From Poriferisodalis sp963663635 (GTDB lineage Bacteria; Actinomycetota; Acidimicrobiia; Acidimicrobiales; Poriferisodalaceae), in contig CAXXMY010000006.1 of the NCBI GenBank assembly GCA_963663635.2, positions 62,001 through 126,000 on the forward strand: a DNA stretch of 64,000 nucleotides, given 5' to 3'. The position numbers and the translations under genes were made by a program. Below are positions 48,201 to 58,255 of this stretch, piece by piece. The notes below the pieces were generated by a model, which had not been told where the DNA came from, did no database searches, and saw only the letters and a list, made by a program, of their open reading frames with translations. Numbering within the stretch: position 1 is the first letter of the stretch; each line of letters begins with the position of its first letter.

Positions 48201-48540
48201 GCCGTTGAACTCACGCGAGGTCATTGTGATCGAGAGTCGTCGCAAGCTTGGTAGGGACGCCGATTTCGACGCGAGTGACGGAGGGGATCCTGACATCGTC
48301 TCGGGGCCGAGTCCGCAGCTTGTCCATGAGGGTGTCCTCGTGTACACGGTCGATGCGCGGCTGGGCTCTGGTGCTCTGCCGCTCAAGATCGCCGGAGACC
48401 CCGGCAACGGCCAGATTGACGACTACCCGCTGCTTGAGGCAGGCGATTCGGTGACGTTGCGCGGCTACACCATCACGGTCACCGCCGACGACGGCGAGAC
48501 CCACACCGTGTCAATCACTCGGTCGACCACTGAGCCCTGA
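45235..48540 (+). pseudogene. Second secreted CWB2/propeller/M6-like protease, disrupted at the 5' end
   Basis: Removing three insertions gives about 1086 residues with the same plan as the protease at 32.7 kb. The signal peptide (GIIVLALLIAFAGVLVFPAS) lies in one frame from GTG 45235. The first CWB2 repeat (TRYGGADRYATSLL) lies in a second frame after an extra G near 45345. A 43-base duplicate (45584-45626) breaks the frame again, and a G run of seven instead of six near 45825 breaks it a third time. From there 45.8-48.5 kb is open, with six propeller blades and AAHEIVHGLGL (HExxH at about 47842). As written no full protein is made. It could be a pseudogene, a phase-variable gene or an assembly artefact. 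Confidence 0.8.
45584..45671 (+). repeat. Direct tandem duplication (43 + 45 bases) inside protease 2
   Basis: Both units run from TTGGAGCGGGTCGGCGTCTC to GGTGGTGGGACCAGAC. The first (45584-45626) lacks two G bases that the second (45627-45671) has. The second unit alone restores the protein as LERVGVSRAMVVGPD, aligned with the paralogue, so the first is the added copy. 43 is not a multiple of three, hence the frameshift. Confidence 0.88.
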
Positions 48541-48624
48541 TCCACCGGTGGGTTGTAAGGCTGGGGTTGAGTGCGTTCGCCAGAAGGGCCTCCTGACGTG
48601 GTATTTCACCTTGGCGGCGGAGCC

Positions 48625-49474
48625 TCAGCGGGCCGTCGGAAATCCTAGGTCGACGCCGCGATCGGCTGGGTAGGGCCAGTGATCGGTGACCGCCTTGAGC
48701 CTTGTGTAGAAGCGGATGCCTTCGGGTCCGTGCATGTGGTGGTCGCCGAAGAGCGAGTCCTTCCAGCCGCCGAACGAGTGGTACGCCATCGGCACGGGAA
48801 TGGCGACGTCGACACCGATCATCCCCACGGGGGCTTCGCGCCGGAACCTCCGTGCCGCTCCGCCGTCACGGGTGAACAGCGCCACGCCGTTGCCGTAATG
48901 GTTGTTCTCGATCAGCTCCATCGCCTCTTCGAACGATTCCACGCGCACCAGGCACAGCACCGGTCCGAAGATCTCGTCCTCGTACACCTTCATCTCGGTG
49001 GTGACCTCGTCGAGCAGGGTGGGCCCGACCCAGTAGCCGTTCGGGTGGCCGTCCACCACGAGGCCACGGCCGTCACGCAGCAGAATTGCGCCTTCGGATT
49101 CGCCCAGGTCCGATGTAGCTGAGCACTCGATCGCGGTGCTCTGCGGTGACCAGCGGACCCATGTCGACGGCCTCAGCGCCGAGTCCGGGGCCGATGCGCA
49201 GCGCGTCGATCCGCTCGCAGATGGCTTCTGCCAGCTCGTCGGCGATCGCCCCGACCGCCACGCCGACCGAGGGATCCTTCTCAGAGGGCTTCAGCACGAA
49301 CGCGTTGCCACAGGCGATCGCCACCGGGAACATCCACATGGGCACCATCGCGGGGAAGTTGAACGGCGTGATGCCTGCCACCACGCCGACCGGCTGGCGG
49401 ACGGTGTAGGCGTCATGCTCGGTGCTGATGTCATCGGTGCGCTCGCCCTTGAGCAGTTGGCCGGCGCCGCAGGC
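48625..49474 (-). pseudogene. Methylmalonate-semialdehyde dehydrogenase remnant (5' truncated, internal deletion, frameshift)
   Basis: Closely similar to the full mmsA at 55.1-56.6 kb. It starts abruptly at GAGQLLKGERTDD, corresponding to residue 114 of the full copy. It then runs DPSVGV directly into AVGAIADELAE, an in-frame loss of about 105 residues that includes the catalytic Cys281 (GERCMAIS). One extra C near 49106 shifts the frame before the last 145 residues. The C-terminal part, from MVDGHPNGYWVGPT to GFPTAR, is otherwise preserved. It cannot be active. Confidence 0.9.
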
Positions 49475-49580
49475 GCTCGACGACCTGAGCGAACCACTGC
49501 ACCCATGCGCTGCGCTGTGGCGTCGAGGCTCTGCAGACAGACAGGTACCCACCGGGATCGCTCGTGTTCTCGGACGTTGT

Positions 49581-49961
49581 TCAGCGCCAGTGCTGTGCTT
49601 GTGGCCTTGCTTCGCCGAGGTGTGTTGTGAGACGTGTGAAGTCGTCGAGGTCGGAGGTGATGATGGTGTCATTGAGGTGGATCGCGCATGCGAGCAGGTG
49701 AGCATCGACGACATCGGAAGCCCCGGAGTGGCGCAGCAGCGTTCCAACCAGCGAGATGTGCGCTGCGGTGAACGGGCGCACGTCCAGCGCGGGCAGGAAA
49801 CGAGACAGGCGAGCCTGCCGCGAACCGTCCCGCCACACTTGTGCGACCACTGGGGCGGTGGTGCGGAGCGGCTCACCTTCCAGTCGTGCGGCCTCGATGA
49901 AGTCCTTGGCGTCAGGCTCGTCGCGATCAATGGCGATCAGCACGCCTGCGTCGAGGATCAC
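49581..49961 (-). CDS. PIN-domain ribonuclease toxin (VapC family)
   Basis: A 126-residue protein. The acidic PIN residues are visible: Asp4 in MILDAGVLI, the second acidic cluster around VVDAHLLA, and the last pair in TSDLDDFTRL. It cleaves RNA when free of its antitoxin. It overlaps the upstream antitoxin gene by four bases (ATGA), as is usual for vapBC. It is situated between two mmsA remnants. Confidence 0.85.
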   Translation of the reverse strand: MILDAGVLIAIDRDEPDAKDFIEAARLEGEPLRTTAPVVAQVWRDGSRQARLSRFLPALDVRPFTAAHISLVGTLLRHSGASDVVDAHLLACAIHLNDTIITSDLDDFTRLTTHLGEARPQAQHWR

Positions 49962-50197
49962 CGTCGTGTGAAGAAACGCTCGCGCATCGCAGCCACTCCG
50001 TCAGGATCGGGTGTCCCCGATTCGGCTGACCATTCGTCCATGAAGCTCTCCAAGGCGCGGCGGCGATGATGCTCTTGGGCGAGCAACTGAATGCCCTGCT
50101 TGATCGCTCCTGACCGGCCGCCGAACTCAGACGCGAACTCGTCGAGCAGCGCTCGTTCCTCGTCGTTGAGGCGCACCGTGGTCGTCTCGGTCACCAC
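49958..50197 (-). CDS. Ribbon-helix-helix antitoxin (VapB-like)
   Basis: 79 residues. The N-terminal TTTVRLNDEERALLDEFASE with GRSGAIKQGIQLLAQE is a ribbon-helix-helix DNA-binding domain. The C-terminal tail (ESFMDEWSAESGTPD) would wrap the toxin. It is translationally coupled to the PIN toxin by the ATGA overlap. The promoter region carries the 322-base repeat shared with 54.97-55.29 kb. Confidence 0.8.
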   Translation of the reverse strand: MVTETTTVRLNDEERALLDEFASEFGGRSGAIKQGIQLLAQEHHRRRALESFMDEWSAESGTPDPDGVAAMRERFFTRR

Positions 50198-50234
50198 AGC
50201 AACATATCACATATGTGCTACAACCTGACACCGG

Positions 50235-50556
50235 TTCTAGCGGCGATGCGCACATCGTGAAAGCGCCGTGCACACATCGAGCCGTTGTGGAAAGTGCTGT
50301 GCGCTTGATGCGCTAGCGGGTGGTCAGCGGGCCGTCGAAAACCCCAGGTCGACGCCGCGATCGGCAGGGTGTGGCCAGTGCTCGGTGACCGCCTTGAGCC
50401 TTGTGTAGAAGCGGATGCCTTCGGGGCCGTACATGTGGTGGTCGCCGAAGAGCGAATCCTTTCAGCCACCGAACGAGTGGTAGGCCATCGGCACCGGAAT
50501 GGCCACGTTGACACCGACCATCCCGACTGGGGCTTCCCGCCGGAACCGCCGTGCCG
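50235..50556. repeat. Direct repeat copy A: mmsA 3' end plus downstream flank
   Basis: About 322 bases align with 54969-55290 in the same orientation: first about 90 bases of non-coding flank (TTCTAGC-GCGATGCGCACAT onward, including GAGCCGTTGTGGAAAGTGCT), then the last 77 codons of mmsA. The match ends sharply at both sides. In both copies the flank leads directly into a minus-strand accessory gene (vapB here, the AlbA_2 gene at the other). Confidence 0.85.
50324..50556 (-). pseudogene. mmsA 3' fragment with nonsense codon
   Basis: Reading from about 50556 down, it gives RRFRREAPVGMVGVNVAIP, HSFGG, a TGA in place of the conserved Trp, then KDSLFGDHHMYGPEGIRF to GFSTAR. It matches the C-terminal 77 residues of MmsA. 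The TGA is a TGG-to-TGA change; both other copies have Trp, so it is a stop and not a recoded codon. Confidence 0.88.
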
Positions 50557-50627
50557 TCGCGCCTTCGCACAGCGCCTTCGGACTCGCTCGCACGCAAGCG
50601 CAGGGGCGGCGAGACAGGCTGACAACT

Positions 50628-50668
50628 GTGGAACACGAATAACGTGTATAACAATTACTGTGCTCCAC
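50628..50668 (+). promoter_or_regulatory. Inverted repeat upstream of the second vapBC
   Basis: GTGGAACAC (50628-50636) and GTGCTCCAC (50660-50668) are inverted copies with one mismatch and a 23-base AT-rich spacer that includes CACGAATAACGTG and TATAAC. It ends 15 bases before the vapB start, as expected for autoregulation of a toxin-antitoxin operon. Confidence 0.5.
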
Positions 50669-50683
50669 AGGAGGTTTGCGGAC

Positions 50684-50974
50684 ATGCGAAACATCACGGT
50701 GACAATTGACGACGACACGCACCGGTTGGCGCGCATTCGCGCTGCTGAGCTGGACACCTCGGTGTCTGCGCTGGTTCGCGGCTACCTCAGGCGTCTCGCA
50801 AGTGGCGATGGTGGCGTGCTCGATGACGACGAGGACTCGCCTGAGACGGCACAGCAGCGGCGCAGCAGGCATCTTGACGACGTGCTGAGCGTCATAGCTG
50901 CATCTGCTGGCGGCTTCCGGACGGCCGACAACCTGTCGCGCGAAGAACTGTACGAGCGCAGTGCGTCTCGTTGA
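50684..50974 (+). CDS. Ribbon-helix-helix antitoxin (VapB-like), second module
   Basis: 96 residues from ATG 50684, nine bases after an AGGAGG Shine-Dalgarno. The N-terminal MRNITVTIDDDTHRLARIRA and SALVRGYLRRLA form a ribbon-helix-helix. The C-terminal half is acidic, then ends ELYERSASR. It overlaps the toxin gene by 14 bases. It is not closely related to the antitoxin at 50.0 kb. Confidence 0.82.
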   Translation: MRNITVTIDDDTHRLARIRAAELDTSVSALVRGYLRRLASGDGGVLDDDEDSPETAQQRRSRHLDDVLSVIAASAGGFRTADNLSREELYERSASR

Positions 50975-51374
50975 CACAAACGTCCTGCTCTATGCGGCGA
51001 GTCCCGCGCCCGACGATGCCGCTAAGCACGCACTCGCCGTGGCGCTTCTCAAGCAGCCCGACTTGGCGCTCTCGGTGCAGGTGCTGGCCGAGTTCTTCGT
51101 TCAGGCCACTCGTCGCAGCCGCCCCCATGCCCTCAGTGCCGAGCTGGCGCTGCGCTTTCTCAGTGTCTTCGATGACTTCCCGGTCCAGCCGATTACGGCC
51201 GAGGTCTTCCGTGCTGGTGTATCGCTCAGCCAGCGCTTCGGTCTGTACTACTGGGATGGCGCGATCCTTGCTGCTGCGCAGGCATTGGGCTGCGATGCCG
51301 TCTACTCCGAGGACATGAGCGCACAGCAGGACTACAACGGTTTGCGGGTCATCAACCCATTCGTCGACCAGTGA
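50961..51374 (+). CDS. PIN-domain ribonuclease toxin (VapC family), second module
   Basis: 137 residues from GTG 50961. The PIN residues are Asp5 (RLVDTNVLLY), Glu in VLAEFFVQATRR, Asp in YWDGAILAAA and Asp in SEDMSAQQ. An intact toxin following its antitoxin with overlapping frames. It converges on the SWIM protein gene. Confidence 0.88.
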   Translation: MRLVDTNVLLYAASPAPDDAAKHALAVALLKQPDLALSVQVLAEFFVQATRRSRPHALSAELALRFLSVFDDFPVQPITAEVFRAGVSLSQRFGLYYWDGAILAAAQALGCDAVYSEDMSAQQDYNGLRVINPFVDQ

Positions 51375-51428
51375 CCGCCCTGAGCCCTGTTGCATCAGCG
51401 CGTCGGTCGCGTCGGACGGACGACGGGA

Positions 51429-53258
51429 TCACCAACCCGCGCGGTCAAGCAGCTCCTTGAGCCGGCGCTTCGCCCGGTGCTCAGTCCGGACGCGTTGCAG
51501 CAGCGAATCGAACAATTCCGGCTCGCCCGCATCGGCTGCCAGACGCTGAATTCGAGACATCAGATCGACGGCGGACTTGTATTGGTTGGCCTTCTTGCGG
51601 TCGATGATCGCCAGCGCCGCCGAGGCATAGACCGTGATCGAGTCACGAGGTGAGCGTTGCTCTCGTTCCCTCGCGAGCGTCATCCACATCTGGCTGCTCG
51701 TGCCCAGCTGCACAGCCGTGTCCCATGCTTGCTGAGCGTGACCTTCGAAGAGCAGGATCTCCGTCAAGATGGCTGCTGCTGCGGGCGAGGCGGAAGCGTT
51801 GTCAGACATGACGTCTGCGGGCACCGAACCGTCGGCCGGCGCCCCGTAGGCCAGCAACGTGTTGTCACCGTTTGGATCGAGCTGTCTGAGCAGGTGTTTA
51901 CGGCCTCGGCTCAGCCAGTCGACACCGGTGTCCTCCTGCTTCAGGCGGCGGTAGTTGATCAGCGACGGACTCGCCTCAAACGTGTTCCAATACAGATCGA
52001 CGGCGGCTTCGGTCTCTCCCCGCTCGCGAAGCTTGCGAGCCAGAAAATCGCGGGTATTGCCCGCATGCCATGAGCCGTGCCTCATGCTTGTCAGACCCCG
52101 ACGGGCCCACTCGACAGCTTCGTCGTCACGGCCGGCCCGTTCGAACGCAGCGGCGATCTCGACCATGTCGGTGTGGTGAATTCGCTCGCGCCGGTGCGCC
52201 TCGATGAGTGCGTCGGGGTCGTCCATGGCAAGCGCCCAACCGATCATCGCTTCACGCAGGCGGGAAACGTCCGACGACCAGCTGTTGTCTTTGGGGTCGA
52301 TCTGCCGCCATCGGGGCTCGATTGCATGGCGGAACGCGGTCAGCCCTGAGGGGCCGAGCACGTCCGCATATGTCACTGCCGACCGGTGGAATCCGTCCAG
52401 TTCTGACGTTATCTCGAGCTCCGCGAGGCGCTTAGCCAGCTTGACCGGGTCTGATGTGCTCTGCTCGCACGCCTGAAGATGCAGATCGGCCAGTCGGTCG
52501 GATATGGCCGTCAGCCACCCGTCAGAGTCGTCCACAAGACCCATGGCCATGTCCGCCCGCCTGTGCGCATATTCAGCGAGCTGCGCTGCTGCGGGGCCAT
52601 GACCTGCATCGCACAGCTCCACCATCGCGTCGATCATGTCGTTGACAATTTCTGCCCATTCGTGAACTTCGTGATAGCTCACATGACGACCGGCGGCGAA
52701 AACGCCCTTGATCCGCTGACGCCATTCATCCAAATCCGGTCCTATGCCTTGCTCGGACCTCGCTTCGAGCAGCAGGCGTTCGCGTAAGCGCCAATCGTCG
52801 GCAGCCTTTTGCAGAACGATCTCCGCCAGCCGTTCGACATCGAGCCGGTGCACGAACCCCTCGAGCAGGGGGACATCAGGGTCGGCGCTTCGGCTGCGCT
52901 GCGACGGCCGCGTTGGCCCGCTCGCGCCTTCGGAACGCTCGCCGGTGCGCAGCAGCGACAACGCCACGGCGACGCAATGCTTGCAGAACGAGCCGTCTTC
53001 GGCCGCAGGGCACGAGCACGACCAGTTCAGCGTGTCGGCGTCGAGCCACAACTCGACGTCGTACGGCATTGTTCCGCGCACCGTCGCGCGCACCCCTTTG
53101 TCGCTCGCTGCCGCCGATTCCACCCGACGGTCATTCAGGTATCCGACCCCTCGCTGAAAGGAGCGCAGACCGGCGAGTTCCCCGATCATGTGTTCGTCGA
53201 GCACTTCGTCCAGCTCGTCTGAACGACTCGATTCGCTCAGTTCCCCGATATCGGTCAC
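51429..53258 (-). CDS. SWIM zinc-finger protein
   Basis: 609 residues. The SWIM motif is WSCSCPAAEDGSFCKHCV near residues 79-96 (CxC, then CxHC), a zinc fold that binds nucleic acid or protein. The remaining 500 residues are alpha-helical with TPR-like pairs such as RDDEAVEWARRGL and GETEAAVDLYWNTF. Such proteins are often found beside helicases, but here the neighbour is an AlbA_2/ATPase protein 88 bases upstream on the same strand. Its role is unknown. Confidence 0.85.
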   Translation of the reverse strand: MTDIGELSESSRSDELDEVLDEHMIGELAGLRSFQRGVGYLNDRRVESAAASDKGVRATVRGTMPYDVELWLDADTLNWSCSCPAAEDGSFCKHCVAVALSLLRTGERSEGASGPTRPSQRSRSADPDVPLLEGFVHRLDVERLAEIVLQKAADDWRLRERLLLEARSEQGIGPDLDEWRQRIKGVFAAGRHVSYHEVHEWAEIVNDMIDAMVELCDAGHGPAAAQLAEYAHRRADMAMGLVDDSDGWLTAISDRLADLHLQACEQSTSDPVKLAKRLAELEITSELDGFHRSAVTYADVLGPSGLTAFRHAIEPRWRQIDPKDNSWSSDVSRLREAMIGWALAMDDPDALIEAHRRERIHHTDMVEIAAAFERAGRDDEAVEWARRGLTSMRHGSWHAGNTRDFLARKLRERGETEAAVDLYWNTFEASPSLINYRRLKQEDTGVDWLSRGRKHLLRQLDPNGDNTLLAYGAPADGSVPADVMSDNASASPAAAAILTEILLFEGHAQQAWDTAVQLGTSSQMWMTLAREREQRSPRDSITVYASAALAIIDRKKANQYKSAVDLMSRIQRLAADAGEPELFDSLLQRVRTEHRAKRRLKELLDRAGW

Positions 53259-53346
53259 GACCTGATTTCCTAGTCGATGGCACTGAAGTCACGATGTTCG
53301 TGCAATGTCGCGCTTGCGTGGTGTGGTACCAGCACACCGATGGCTA

Positions 53347-54969
53347 CTACTGCGGCACCAGCATCCACTTGTTGCCACGGGTACGGGGCTCGGCGTGTGT
53401 GGGTGCCACGATGCCATCGGCTCGGAGGCGACGTAGCCAGTTCAGCACCGTCTGTTTCGAGGTGTCAAGCGCCGCTGCCAGATCGACGCTGCTGCGCGGG
53501 CCAGCCTCAAGCAGACGGATCATCTGTTCTGGTGTGCCCCTGTACAGCTGGTGCGACCGAGTCTGCTGGCTCACATTCGGTCCTGACATGGGTGGCCATG
53601 GATTGTGGCCGAAGGTGCCTGGAATGCGGTCGGCGCCGCCGATTGCCGAGACACCGAGGCGGAAGTACTGATCGCGAACAGTGACTACCAGCTCGCGCAC
53701 TTGGTCATCCAGTTCAGGCGGTCCCATTCCCGTCCGGTCGAGAGCCTGAACCGCCGCGCGCAATCCCGAGCCCCGGTTTTCGCATACGGGCCTGCCGGTT
53801 CCCGGAATGACGACATCTTCGAGCAATCGTGCGAGCAGCGCATTGCGGGTGCTGCTGATGCTCGCGTCAATGAGCTGCGCTACGTCGGTGTGCCCTGCGT
53901 GGATGCCGTGCAACCCGCCGGGGCTGGCAACCTCGAATCGATCGGGGTACAGAGAGATGCGCACCTGAGTGCCGTGCGCGGTCGGGTGGTAGTCGCGGTG
54001 CATGAGTGCATTTGCCACGATTTCGCGGATGGCCTCCGCTGGGTAGTCCCAGATATCTTGCCGGCCGGCGCCTTCAACGACTGATCGCCGTCGCATGTTG
54101 CGTTGCATCGCCGAGACGGCTTGAGCCACGATGGCTGGTATCGGCCCGTCGAGCGGCTGGTTGTCGATAAAGCGCGTTCCATCGGCCAGAGGCGACCCGT
54201 CAGCTGTCGGCAACACGACGAATGAAGCAGCCAGTTGGGGCACGAACTGCTGCGGGTAGCGGCCGAGCGCCAGCAAGCCCGCGAGAGTGGCTGGTGAGTC
54301 GGGCCGCGGTTCGATCAGCACGCCGAGCATGTGCAGCACTTCGTGATCAGCGGCTTCGGTGAAGACCGCACCGCGCCGCTGGCGGAGCCGTCTCAGCAGG
54401 TCGCTCACCATCGCAGCGTCCAGATGCTCCAAACGGGCACCGTCGACCGGCGCGGCATCATCGTTCGGCTGTCCGCGACCCGAGACCAGTACATGCATCT
54501 CGTAATCCGTCAGGCGCCGGTTGCCATCGTAAACTCGGGTGTACGAACCTTGGTTCATGCCCTCGCCCCGGACATAGCAGGGTCGGTGTTGGTGTCCCAG
54601 CGGCGGGACACGAGCCGCAACTACCGGGCTGCTGTCGACATCGCAGATGCCGATATTCGGCCGAATCTTGGGTTCGAGGTCGTCTGAGCACGCTGAAGCA
54701 AGGTCGGCTGCGAGCTTGGAAGCCTCGATGGGCACTGGCACGAAGTCGGTATCGCTCAGCCCAAGGATGAGCAGGCCCCCTCGGCCATTGGAAAACGCTG
54801 AGATGGACTTCAGCACGCTCTTGGGGAAGCCACCCGCCGCGGACTTGACTTCGATCGTTTCGTGATCGGTAGCGGCAGTCCGCAGAAGCGGCACGGCGGC
54901 GTTCAGTTGCGCCTGAAGCTCTGCCGATGCAGAAATATGCTCGGCACTCTCGGCGTTCACGGCCCCCAT
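53347..54969 (-). CDS. AlbA_2 domain protein with histidine-kinase-like ATPase domain and winged helix (COG2865-like)
   Basis: 540 residues from ATG 54969. The N-terminal AlbA_2/Schlafen-type domain contains ETIEVKSAAGGFPKSVLK and AFSNGRGGLLILGLSD. The C-terminal half has an HATPase-like segment with AIREIVANALMHRDY and EVASPGGLHGIH. The last 70 residues form a winged helix (SSVDLAAALDTSKQTVLNWL). These proteins are often annotated as transcriptional regulators or RecG-like. The start codon is the first base after the repeat shared with the 50.2-kb copy, so its promoter lies in that repeat. Confidence 0.85.
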   Translation of the reverse strand: MGAVNAESAEHISASAELQAQLNAAVPLLRTAATDHETIEVKSAAGGFPKSVLKSISAFSNGRGGLLILGLSDTDFVPVPIEASKLAADLASACSDDLEPKIRPNIGICDVDSSPVVAARVPPLGHQHRPCYVRGEGMNQGSYTRVYDGNRRLTDYEMHVLVSGRGQPNDDAAPVDGARLEHLDAAMVSDLLRRLRQRRGAVFTEAADHEVLHMLGVLIEPRPDSPATLAGLLALGRYPQQFVPQLAASFVVLPTADGSPLADGTRFIDNQPLDGPIPAIVAQAVSAMQRNMRRRSVVEGAGRQDIWDYPAEAIREIVANALMHRDYHPTAHGTQVRISLYPDRFEVASPGGLHGIHAGHTDVAQLIDASISSTRNALLARLLEDVVIPGTGRPVCENRGSGLRAAVQALDRTGMGPPELDDQVRELVVTVRDQYFRLGVSAIGGADRIPGTFGHNPWPPMSGPNVSQQTRSHQLYRGTPEQMIRLLEAGPRSSVDLAAALDTSKQTVLNWLRRLRADGIVAPTHAEPRTRGNKWMLVPQ

Positions 54970-55057
54970 TCTAGCAGCGATGCGCACATTGTGAAAACTT
55001 TGTGCACAAATCGAGCCGTTGTGGAAAGTGCTGTGCGCTTGGTGCGCTAGCGGGTGG

Positions 55058-56554
<1,497 letters not shown>

Positions 56555-56682
56555 CGAAGATCCTCCTTGCAGGCCGGCTTTGCCGCACCGCTGCTGGAAA
56601 TCGCCACGGTGCTCCGGCCCCCGAGCCATTGAGTATTCCTCCCTCAGTCTGCCTCGCGATGCCGTCGATAAAGTCCGCTGCC

Positions 56683-57173
56683 ATGAGCGAAGTAGAACCA
56701 ATTCCCGCCGACCGGCCTTTTGTCGTGCCCTACATGACGATCGGTGCCCGTACTGACGGATCGCCCGGTGGTACACGGCCGCCTTCGGTGCCCGCGAGGC
56801 CCACCGGCAGGCCACACCCGATGGCAGCAAGCTGATTCACGCCGAGTTGGTGCTGGGCGACGGCCTGATCTTCTTGGCCGACGACTTTCCAGAGTTCTCC
56901 GGTTCGGAATCAGCCCCAGCCGCACTTGGCGGCTCCTCGGTCACGTTGCACCGCTACGTCGTCGACTGCGACGTCACCATCGAGGCGGCCGTGGCGCAAG
57001 GTGCTGAGTTGACCATGCCACCGGCGGACATGTTCTGGGGCGACCGCTTCGGCGGCATCCGCGATCCGTTCGGTCACAACTGGTCGATCGCCACCCATAT
57101 GCGAGACGCGACTCCCGAGGAAATGGAAGCCGCGGCCGCCGAGATGTTCGCGGGCGGTCCGCCGGAAGGCTGA
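56683..57173 (+). pseudogene. VOC-family (glyoxalase-like) protein, one frameshift
   Basis: The first frame (ATG 56683) gives MSEVEPIPADRPFVVPYMTI. A base appears to be missing near 56758; in the next frame the family sequence resumes as IARWYTAAFGAREAH and runs to PFGHNWSIATH and GGPPEG at 57173. Restored length is about 163 residues. The PFGHNWSI ending is typical of PhnB-like VOC proteins. Its last 36 bases are repeated after the first SDR gene as part of the tandem duplication. Confidence 0.78.
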
Positions 57174-58255
57174 TCTGGCATCTGACACGTGAGCTGGGCG
57201 CGCGACCGCCGTCGCGCTGCCAGACTGCGGACTCGCACGGGGAGACGGGCGGCACCAGCCGCCCGCGAATCAGCTCGGAGGAGCGATCCATGGCGGTCAC
57301 TGAACTCGCGGGACGAATTGCCGTGGTCACGGGCGGCGGCAACGGCATGGGCCGCGAGCTGGTGTGCCAGCTCGCAGCGGCAGGCGCACACGTAGCGGCG
57401 TGCGATCTCAATGATGAGACGCTGGAGCAGGCCGCCGAGCTGGCTACCTCGCGGGCCGCAAGCGGCGCGCGAATCACCACGCACCGGTGCGATGTCACCG
57501 ACGCAGATGCCGTCGCAGCGTTTGCCGCGGAGGTAATGGAGCAACACGACACCGACTACGTCAACCTGCTGTTCAACAACGCCGGCATCGGCCACGGCGG
57601 CAGCTTCGTCATCGATGATCAACGAGCTGCGTGGGACAAGACCTTTGAGGTGTGCTGGAACGGGGTACTGAACTGCGCTCGCGCCTTCATGAACCTGCTC
57701 GTCCGCTCAGATGCGGCAGCGATGGTGAACACCAGCAGCATCATGGCCGTCTGGCCGACGCTCGGTCCAGGCTTGACGGACACGTCGTACTGCGCGGCGA
57801 AGTTCGCCGTCAAGGGCTTCACCGAGGCGCTCATGGTGGATCTCGCGCTGCACGCGCCCCACGTCAGCGCCCACGTAGTGATGCCTGGCCACATCGGCAC
57901 GTTGATCGATCTGAACAGCGTCTTCGCTCACGGTCTCGATGCGCCGGTGTTACGCAAGACCGTGGCGGCCCGGGGGGTGGCGCTCGATCAGTCCAGCGAC
58001 ACCGAGGTTGAGGCATTGGTCCTCGACCTCTACACGCGCTTCCGAGACGATGCCCCGACGACAGCTGCCGAGGCGGCCCAGATCATCTTGGCGGGAGTCC
58101 TCGCGAGCGATTGGCGCATCGTGGTCGGTGATGACGCGCACGCGATCGACAATGCAGTGCGCGCCGATCCTGAGTCGGCTTTCGAACCGGAGTTCTTCGA
58201 GCGGCTGCGCAACGCGGACCACCTGCAGCCGTTCGGCCGCTAGCCGCGCACCGGC
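57138..58255. repeat. 1118-base tandem duplication, unit 1
   Basis: It runs from the last codons of the VOC gene (GCCGAGATGTTCGCGGGCGG) through the first SDR gene. The same order repeats from 58256, including a second copy of the VOC 3' end stranded between the two SDR genes. The intergenic and coding parts have both diverged, so the duplication is not recent. Confidence 0.9.
57290..58243 (+). CDS. Short-chain dehydrogenase/reductase, copy 1
   Basis: 317 residues. The classical SDR motifs are TGGGNGMG (14-21) for NAD(P), NNAG at about 100, catalytic Ser in NTSSIM, and Tyr-x3-Lys in SYCAAKF. The C-terminus is longer than minimal SDRs (about 250 residues) and probably forms a substrate lid. 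The ATG at 57290 follows GGAGGAG. It is paired with a close paralogue downstream; one may use a different alcohol or hydroxyacid. The substrate is unknown. Confidence 0.9.
   Translation: MAVTELAGRIAVVTGGGNGMGRELVCQLAAAGAHVAACDLNDETLEQAAELATSRAASGARITTHRCDVTDADAVAAFAAEVMEQHDTDYVNLLFNNAGIGHGGSFVIDDQRAAWDKTFEVCWNGVLNCARAFMNLLVRSDAAAMVNTSSIMAVWPTLGPGLTDTSYCAAKFAVKGFTEALMVDLALHAPHVSAHVVMPGHIGTLIDLNSVFAHGLDAPVLRKTVAARGVALDQSSDTEVEALVLDLYTRFRDDAPTTAAEAAQIILAGVLASDWRIVVGDDAHAIDNAVRADPESAFEPEFFERLRNADHLQPFGR

Noticed and set aside
50455..50475. Second selenocysteine TGA in the mmsA fragment
   Set aside because: The codon is Trp (TGG) in both other mmsA copies, the fragment is truncated, and there is no Cys equivalent; it is a plain nonsense change.
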